Of a stretch of 64,000 bases of DNA, positions 56,785 to 64,000 are shown one piece after another. Source of the DNA: Roridomyces roridus (lineage: Eukaryota; Basidiomycota; Agaricomycetes; Agaricales; Mycenaceae); the NCBI GenBank assembly GCA_029378245.1, contig JARKIF010000002.1:744001-808000 (forward strand). The letters are read 5' to 3'. Position 1 is the stretch's first letter. Each line of letters starts with the position of its first letter. A program made the position numbers and the translations under genes. The notes under the pieces are model-generated. The model was not told the origin of the DNA. It saw nothing but the letters and a program-made list of their open reading frames with translations, and ran no database searches.

Positions 56785-59464
56785 TTAGTGAACTGGTGAG
56801 CCGTCGTTGATACCCTGGGCCGCCGACTGGCTTTCGAGATCCCTGTTTTAAAGGGTAAGCTACCACGGGGCACGGAGGAAAATGGAGGACTGACCGGATT
56901 AGTGACCAGAGAGCCTCTTCCCTGGCAAGCAATTCTGGCCTCCTTTCGTTGATCTCACGCTGGAGCCTGACCTCAATCTCGCTGAGCTCGTGGAGCTATT
57001 GCACACCACGTCAGCTTACCACCGATAGGCTAAGAAACGCAAGACGCGCCTTCTCATCAAGACGCGGCGGCTCCTGCTTGAGCTCTGATTCGTTGTCATC
57101 AGCACACAAATGGCTGTTATATGGCGACTCACCCTGCTCCGTGTCAAGTCTCTCTTGAGCGGCGTTTTCGTCGGGGATGGTAGGCACTTTGTGACCGTAA
57201 AGAGCCAGCACTCGAGTGAGTTGCTGGCTCGCGTCCAACAACTGAGCCAATAGCCTCTCCTCCTCGGATACCTCTGGTGCGAAGATGTCCAGATCTTTCA
57301 CTGCCCGTATGCTGACTGTCTCCGTACGATTGGGCACCCCTGAGTTTCTGCGCTCAGCTTCCCTTGCCCATGGGATTTGCGAGGTGATGAACTCCTGCGA
57401 ATGGAGGCATTTTTGATGGATTTCCTGGCGAAAGTTAAGTACCCGAATCATACCTTTACATAAATGAACAGCCTGAAATGTTATTTACCTTAAGACCACC
57501 CAGAAGCCGCTCTGGAGGACTGTTATCTAACCAGCTTCCCAACAGCTCGGCGGTGTGCCTGGCTAAATCGCATTCTTGAAACAACCAAACAGTCTCGCCC
57601 GGGGGAGTGAAGTCGTTTGAAGGCGCCTCCGAGACCTTGAGAAGCAGATCACGCTTGCGGGTCTTCGCATCTTTAGAAATCCGCAGTGGGACAGGCTGCC
57701 AGGAGGTGATCAATTCAGGCCTCTACGACCGATTGCGGGACACCCACCTGCCTAGGGTGCCTGTATCTCTCCAAGAGGCGCTCCCTTGCCGACGGTTCCA
57801 AGCCAAAGATTTTACTCAACGGACTTGTCGGCGGCGAAGTGTCATCCTTGAGGGAAGCCAACTTGAAGAAGAGACGTTGTTGTGACAGCACCGCTTTTGG
57901 TTTTCTTAACACCGGCACAGCGACGTTCTGAACGGCAGCATCCGCAGTGGGTCTCACTGCTGGATTTTCTGACCAACATTCTGATATGAAGTTCCGGAGC
58001 TTATCCGACATGACAGGCGTCCCAGAGGGGCGTTCTGGGCGTTGACCGCTGACAATGGCGAGCAAGGCTGCGGCCTGGTTCAACTTGGCAAATGGAGGAC
58101 GACCAGTGTATAACTGCGAGTGGTGAGACTTGAGTGGTTCGAATTATTTGTATTACCTCCACGCAGACACATCCAAAAGCGTAGACATCGCTCGCCCGCG
58201 TGCGGATGAATTCGAGGCCAAATTTCTCAGGAGATATCAATTCCGGAGACATCCAAAATGTGCTACCCGCCCGAGTGGATGTATGTGCGGCAGTAGTCGC
58301 ATCACTGAAAGAACTGAGGCCAAAATCACTCAGACAGGCGCTCCAGTCCTCGTTGATGAGAATATTCGACTGCGGAAGGTAAGGAAAGCCGCAAACGTGG
58401 CACCAAACAACTTACCCCACGCAAGTCACCATGAACGACATTTTGTGAGTGAAGGTATTGAAGACCTTGGGCGATCTCACACAACAATGTATCGACCTTG
58501 GAATGGCCATGATCTTTCAGATAATCCAAAACCGTCCCATGTTCCATCCAGGGAGAAACCATGCAGAGAGAGGACGGGAAACTGTCGCGATCGATACCGA
58601 TGAAAGGTAGAATATACGGGTGGTGCAAGTCTTTCCAGACCAACGCTTCTCTGCAGAATTTCTTTTCCCAAGTCAACCAGGGAACGATGTAAAGCAGCGA
58701 AAGCTTACCAGGTTGATGCGTCGCAAGTCTGCTCCGCGAAGAAACTGCCGCATGTGCTTCAAGGCGACGGTCTTGTCCTTGTACAATGCTCGATAGACGT
58801 CTGATCACGATATTAGGATCGAGTGAATAGCATTGAAATGAGAACCGACCTGCAAAACCGCCACCAAACCTTGGATGGCTGTCGCGTCCAGTGACTCCCG
58901 TGACGAACAGCGACGAGGGTAGTTTTTCACAGGATTCTGACAGTTTTCGGATGATACGTTGCGCCTTCCGACTGTGTTCTGGTCCTATCATGAATCCTCG
59001 GTCGATTGTCTGGAATAGATCGTCAATTCAGGTGTTTTGACCGCGAGCTTTGCGACCTTACATCTTGAACAACATCGAGGAAACTTTGGGCCGTATCGCC
59101 CTCGAGACGGAGCACGGCATCCTCATCCGCCTTCGAGTAGAGAATGGACAGCAGACGGGAAGCAATCAGCTTTTCGTCTCTGCGCAAAACATCCCGCAGG
59201 CCACTAGCGTCGCTGTCTGATAGATCGAGTCGAGCGGATGACTGGGGCAGTTTCAGTACAAAACCATCTCTGCCGCTGAAGCACCAGACCTCTCGCAGAA
59301 TCTTCCGACAGCCCAGACTGGCAACAATGGCGTCGACATTGTTTATGAGTGGAATCGAGAGGATGTGGCTGTCGAGAGATTGTTGAAGCCGATACAGCTC
59401 ATTTCGACCTCTGGAGAATATGAGCGTGCATAGAGACACCCGGTCAAAGTCCAGTACCGTGGGC
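56785..59464 (-). CDS. Chimeric TKL-type kinase with VHS/GAT-like region and septin-derived coiled-coil tail
   Basis: N-terminal exon: LGCRKILREVWCFSGRDGFV, LDLSDSDASGLRDVLRRDEK. The kinase domain is of the basidiomycete TKL type: FGGGFADVYRALYKDKTVAL, FCREALVWKDLHHPYILPFI, MEHGTVLDYLKDHG, VVHGDLRGSNILI (HGD in place of HRD), SDFGLSS, WMSPELIS and SDVYAFGCVCVEL. RHPRQ then joins in frame to PVPLRISKDAKTRKR, LARHTAELLGSWLDNSPPER, then IHQKCLHSQEFITSQIPWAR and EERLLAQLLDASQQLTRVLA, which resembles the VHS-GAT part of LSB5/TOM1 proteins. The end, ELKQEPPRLDEK, LQREINERRPELLAREEALW and DLESQSAAQGINDGSPVH, is a copy of the septin tail. One donor inside it is GCGCGT, where septin has GTGCGT. The 5' exon may be missing; separate genes are possible. 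Confidence 0.7.
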
Positions 59465-60317
59465 TACATGCACAGGCGGATTTGAGGAAGACAATCGAAT
59501 CCTAAGACATCTGTTCAACACGGGTTGTCCCCTCGCGGTTTGCTGTACATCCTCACCGCGTACACGGGCCCTAGTTGGCCGGACATGGTGACCGAGGGCA
59601 AGCGCCGTTGGTGCAACGGAAAAAATAGCGCAGGAGCAGCAATCAATCAACCCTAGAGGCTCCGGGTACTGGCTGCAATGTGGCGGAGTTTCCATGAAGA
59701 AAGCAAGAGGCATGTCAATGAAGAGAGCAAGAGGCAAGAGGTAAAGGGGATGACGGATTTCTTTTCGTGACGGCCACATCCACGACTCTCGAGAAAAACA
59801 CCCAAGACTTTATCGATGTCTGTTACAGAGACTACCCAAGACTACCTCGAGTCCTCCAGGTGGCGCCTCAAAACGGAAAGAACGAAACCCCAAGATACAT
59901 TCACTGAAGATACAAAAAATAAAGAGTAAAAAAAATAATGGCCCACAACCCCCGGTCGAGCAAGGCACCAACGGACTCTAGCTAACAAACCCAAGGGTGC
60001 CAGCACTAGACACGAATCGAGTCAGCAAGCAGCACCAACCCAGGAGCAGATGAACACTCACACAGCAAACCACGCGCGTTGCCAACAACGCAATCTTCAG
60101 GTCTTGATGAAGGAATAAAGTCGTCCGGTGGCGGCCAATCTTGAAGGGCGTCCCCTAAGCCACACCATATACCCATCCTACACGAGACCCTCCAACTCGT
60201 CGTCAACCTCTCTGCGCCAGCCGCCGTCGCCTTTGCCCTTCTCCTGGTTGTAGCGTCTCCCTCGGGCTCGTTCGATTCTCAAAGGGAAGATGGGCGGGTA
60301 TATGTAGAATGATAATA
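59465..60317. other. Intergenic region, no gene seen
   Basis: Between the 3' end of kinase copy 2 and the 5' end of the TKL gene. It corresponds to 53481-54257 in unit 1. Short frames only. Confidence 0.45.
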
Positions 60318-62369
60318 TCATATTTGCAAAGTCGGAGGAGGGACGCGTCGCCGCTCGTGTGCCTTCCAGTTGCTGTGCACGAGTTAGACGATAAGCACTA
60401 CCAAGTAAAATGCGGACATACGTCGAGCCCCAAATCGGATGCTCCTTGAGCTCCTCATATGTCTCGAACCTAGAGCCACGCTGAACATCAAAGATCTGTA
60501 AGGCGGAAATGAGAACAGGCAACGTTGGCTACACTGGTCGACGTACCGTGAAAAAAAAGTCAGCGACGTCGTCATCGTATTCGACACCTGCAGTCGGCAC
60601 CCACTCCACCCGACGGGAGCCATCCTCGCATTTGACAATATCGTAGTCTGGCACCTAATGAACAGGGTCAGTCTTCGACCGTGAACGCTGTGAAAGACTC
60701 ACAAAACCGCCCGTAAACCATTCATGCATCACCGCACCGAATGACCATATATCTGCGCCGAATGAATACGGTTCCCCTAGCTGCATCTGCGCATACTGGT
60801 AGCCTTCGGTACCGCAGATGGTTTCAGCAAGGTATGGATTCCCCGGGTCGGGCCAGAGAGGCGGAGAGAGAACCGTCCCACGAAGGCGATGCCACCAGGC
60901 CGAGTACCATGGCCAACGGATTCGCTCCATCTCCCAGGTATGCGAAACTCCAAAGTCGATTAGGAGAAGATGACCGTCCGAGCCGACGAGGAGATTCTCG
61001 CTCTTGAGGTCGCGGTGGACGATACCTTGGCGATGCATGGCCTGAAGCGCGACGAGCTGGCGTGATTGATTAGTGGGGTTAAGGACACAGCGAAGAGTAG
61101 AAACTCACGAGCTCAGCGCCGAAGAAGAGAGCATCCTCACGGGTCAGGCACCGCGCCTCCAGCAAATCGAAGAAGCAATGAGTACCGCAGTCCTGGAAAC
61201 GGCACTTGAGAACGAGAAGCAACAGAAGAAACGGGACATACCAGGAGGACATAGAACGCCTCGTCATCATAGAAGACTCCATGCACCTTGGGCACCGCGG
61301 GATTGTCGACCATACGAAGCGGCACGTCGACCTCAGACCAAACGGTGGGCGGGATCGTGTCGCGCCCGTTGTCGTCAAGCATGAACTTGAGGGCAAATAT
61401 TCTTCCAGTTCCTTCTTCCACCATCTTCCAAACCGTACCAAAGCCACCCTTTCCCAAGAACTTGACAGGTCGGAGAGTGTTGGGGTCGACGCTGGTTCCA
61501 AGGCCAGGGATCTCGGCTTTGACTAGGTGCTCCGGGCGCCAGAAGGAGCCGAGGTCGGGCGGGACATCGTCAGGAGGTTTGTCGGTAGGGCCAAACGGTG
61601 GGTCTTCAGCTGGAGCGCTGGGGTCGCGGTGGAGGAATGTTCGTATGGTTTCGCAGGCTATTCGTATATTGAGCCAAATGAAAGCGAGGGCGGTCTGGTA
61701 GAAAGTATTGGCGCGACCGGAGGACATGGAAATGAAGTCAAGGAGAATGTTCGCGAGTAGTTTGGCGTTCTGCCGGGTATAGTGAATGGCCATGGCGAGT
61801 TGGCATGTCCAGAGGCGGAGACGAAGAAGGAGATGGAGGAGTGCATTGTAAGATGCAGTGAAACCATTCCGGAGGCACGAAAAGATGGCGCGAACAGCGA
61901 TGGAAGCTGCCGCATGGGAACTGGAGATGCCGATCTGGATGTAGCTGGTGCAGCTGTCCAGCACCACGAAAAGGATGACCGTAACAGTGGCGAGGAGGGC
62001 TCGGCCGCGGCTCTTGGCACCGCTCGCGAGTCTGGCGACATGAACCTCGACGCCGAATCTATCAAACAGGGAAACCGCAAGTAACGCAACGGCCATGGCC
62101 AAGAACGCGAGAATCATCCATAACGCCGACGGGGAAGCATAGTCGGGGTTGGGCAGCGTTTTGGTGCCTGGAATGGACCAGGGAACTGTACGGGTGGGTG
62201 GTGGTGGAGGAGGAGGCGGGAGCTGGAATACGACAGGCACAATCGATTCTGGAACGCTCTTGACGACTCCATGGACAAAGACAGCGAGGGCCTGGTCGAT
62301 GGCCGTACGGAGGGAGCTTCTAGGGTCGAGGAGGGAGGCGAGGAGGCTGATTACTCTGGAGGTGGACAT
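60318..62369 (-). CDS. Membrane-anchored protein kinase (copy 2 of the duplicated pair)
   Basis: Same architecture as copy 1. It starts MSTSRVISLLASLLDPRSSL and has AIDQALAVFVHGVVKS, a polyproline run (LPPPPPPPPTRTVPWSIPG) and hydrophobic segments ALWMILAFLAMAVALLAVSL and ALLATVTVILFVVLDSCTSY. The kinase domain has LGKGGFGTVWKMV, FALKFML, GIVHRDLKSENLLV, LIDFGVSHTW, CGTEGYQYAQMQLGEPYSFG and ADIWSFGAVMHEWFTGG, so glycine loop, lysine, HRD and DFG are all present. The C-terminal exons read FDVQRGSRFETYEELKEHPI and WGSTNWKAHERRRVPPPT, with the stop at 60318-60320. The pair is clearly homologous, yet the N-terminal halves differ greatly outside the proline run. An in-frame N-terminal start upstream is not seen. 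Confidence 0.86.
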
Positions 62370-62895
62370 TGTAGTTGTAAATCAAGTTGTAATGGAGGGT
62401 GGCTGACCGTGACCAAACACCCAAACAAACGATCGGAGAATGGAGACGCGACTGGCGGCCATGGGCACGTGCAGAGAGTCGAGGGCGCGTCGTGGTACAT
62501 GGTGGTAGCGAAAAGAAGAAGGGCGCGTCAATATCCCACGCGTTCATTTGGCATCAGACGCGACATCGAACTTGCCATGACAAGTTATAACACGACTTCA
62601 TCTCACTAGTACTCTTCCTACCACGGGTTCTCAAACTACTCTATGTAATAGCTGAGGGGAACTAAGCCGCGGCGGCAGCAGAAGAAGAGCAACTTGATAG
62701 TTCCGTTTAGGGAAGGAGCGCGTCTCAAGTTGCGACTTGCCTGACAACACTCATTCGTACCAAGAAAAAACGGAATATATGCCTCGCGGGACAGTAAAGT
62801 AAGTAAGTAGCGGGTATATACATCCACAGTGACAATTCGTCCATCCATCCAGCCATCCTTTCGCTACGCTACGCTCCATCAGTGAAAAAAAGAAA
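62370..62895. other. Intergenic segment duplicated at 56469-56784
   Basis: It holds the promoter of kinase copy 2 and the 3' flank of the septin gene. The first 60 bp next to the kinase ATG are nearly identical in both units. Confidence 0.75.
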
Positions 62896-64000
62896 TTAGT
62901 ACGAGCCGTCGTTGAGACCCTGAGCCGCCAACCGGCTTTCGAGATTCCTGTTTCATAGGGTGAGTTACCGCCGACACGAAAGGAAGGTGCAAGACTGACC
63001 GGAGGGACTCCTCCTTGGCAAGCAACTCCTGCCTCTTTTCGTTGATTTCGCGCTGGACCCTGAGCTCAATCTCGCGGAGCTATCACACACCAAGTCAGCA
63101 TTCCACCCATAGTTTCGAAAACGCAAAACGCACCTTCTCCTCATCACGACGCAGCTGCTCCTCCTTGAGCCTGACGCTCTGGTTGGCCAGCTCCTCAGGG
63201 AGGATAGTCGAGTCGCGAACATCCGAATGGACACTGCGGCTCAGCTTCTCGGTACGGTAGGTCTCGTACAACACGTCCTCCGTGAGCGCCTTGAGGTCGG
63301 GAAGGTGGCTGCTCAAAACAGCGTTGCGCAGACGCCCAAAGTCCGAGTGCTGCGGGTTGTCCACCTCGGCAATACCCCAGGGGTAGATGCGCGCACGGAC
63401 GGGCTCGCCGTCAATGTCAATCTCCTCCTCGGAGCCGATGACGGCGAAAGGAAGGAGGGCCTATTTCAGAGTTAATTTTCACAGTTAGGACAGAAGAAGG
63501 GAGTGAGACGTACACGAAGCTCCATGTTCTCCTGGATGGTGTCCTCGTCATCCTCCTCGACGTCGTACGGGAAATTGTATATAGGGATGTCATAGTGGTC
63601 AATGTCCTCCATGATCCGCTTTTTAAACGCCTTGAGCTCAGTCGAGGTCATCGAGTCAGCCCTGCCAATGACAGGGATGACATTCACGCGAGGAGAAAGA
63701 CGGCGCATGAGCTCAACGTCCATCTCCCGAAGGGCATGGCCCGTCGGCGTAATGAAATACAGCAACGCATGCACCCGGTTGTCTTTGAACCTCGGGTTAC
63801 GCTTGATGCGCGACTGCTCTGCCAGAATATCGTCGTACTGGCGCTCCAAGTAGTTGACAATATCCTGGAATGCAGACTCGTTGTCGATGTTGTCTCCAAA
63901 TCCAGGGGTGTCGACGATAGTCAAGGCAATCCGCACACCCTCCTCTTCGAGCTCTGCAAACCAGTCAGGATTTCTTCACCGACGACGTACAGAGCGCAGA
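62896..64000 (-). CDS. Septin (5' part outside the window)
   Basis: Septins are GTP-binding proteins that form filaments at the bud neck and septum. Visible are the G3 motif in ALTIVDTPGFGDNIDNESAF, then QSRIKRNPRFKDNRVHALLY, FITPTGHALREMDVELMRRL, the G4-type GRADSMTSTEL (AKAD is more usual), ENMELR, LLPFAVIGSEEEIDIDGEPV, RIYPWGIAEVDNPQHSDFGR and LYETYRTEKLSRSV. The C-terminal coiled coil is QLRRDEEK joined to LREIELRVQREINEKRQELL, ending NLESRLAAQGLNDGSY. The P-loop exon lies beyond 64000. The class (CDC11 or CDC12 type) cannot be settled here. Its last exons were the source of the tail of the chimeric TKL gene. Confidence 0.92.

Larger units (their letters stand above)
53212..57100. repeat. 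Segmental duplication, unit 1
   Basis: The order of parts matches unit 2 at 59150-63165: TKL N-terminal exon, spacer, membrane-anchored kinase, kinase 5' flank, septin 3' exons. Similarity is clear in the kinase genes, in the shared 5' flank (TGTAATGGAGGGTGGCTGAC, ACAAACGATCGGAGAATGGA) and in the septin tail exons. Confidence 0.85.
59150..63165. repeat. Segmental duplication, unit 2
   Basis: Presumed source copy, because here the septin gene is complete as far as the window shows and the TKL exon is intact. See unit 1 at 53212-57100. Confidence 0.82.

Overview
The window is nuclear DNA of a basidiomycete fungus, most likely a mushroom-forming agaricomycete. The genes are dense and lie on both strands. 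They are broken by many introns of about 45-65 nt with GT..AG borders and CTRAY-like branch points. Several protein families here are typical of Agaricomycetes: DUF7918-type proteins, MYND proteins with a DGWTLGLF tail, TKL kinases with an HGDLRGSN loop, and cAMP-receptor-like GPCRs.

Layout. 0-25 kb mixes housekeeping genes (an SRPK kinase, an MPDU1 homologue, a pICln homologue, a SET lysine methyltransferase) with six copies of a DUF7918-type family and two damaged EHN-type epoxide hydrolase genes. 25-37 kb holds a SEC14-like protein, a MULE-like MITE with a 9-bp target duplication, a C2H2 protein, the splicing factor CWC24 and repeat-rich, gene-poor DNA. 37-47 kb holds a seventh DUF7918 copy, a small CACTA MITE with a 3-bp target duplication, and a Zn2Cys6 transcription factor between two better-preserved epoxide hydrolases, then an intron-bearing tRNA-Pro. 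47-64 kb holds two hypothetical proteins, a GPCR, two related membrane-anchored kinases, a TKL kinase and the 3' part of a septin gene.

Main points. (1) The DUF7918 family has spread locally, and almost every copy ends in a tail that combines psi-K-x-E SUMO-acceptor-like sites with one or two V/I-I-D-L-T SUMO-interacting motifs. (2) The 53-63 kb part is an old segmental duplication; its junction puts a septin coiled-coil tail in frame behind a TKL kinase. (3) The zinc cluster of the transcription factor becomes complete only if a 6-nt micro-exon is spliced in. (4) Two of four epoxide hydrolases carry lesions exactly at the catalytic nucleophile.

Caution. Apparent frameshifts cluster in the first 22 kb and include one in the conserved MPDU1 gene. 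Part of the pseudogene signal there may be consensus error rather than biology. All exon joins were made by eye, without transcript data.
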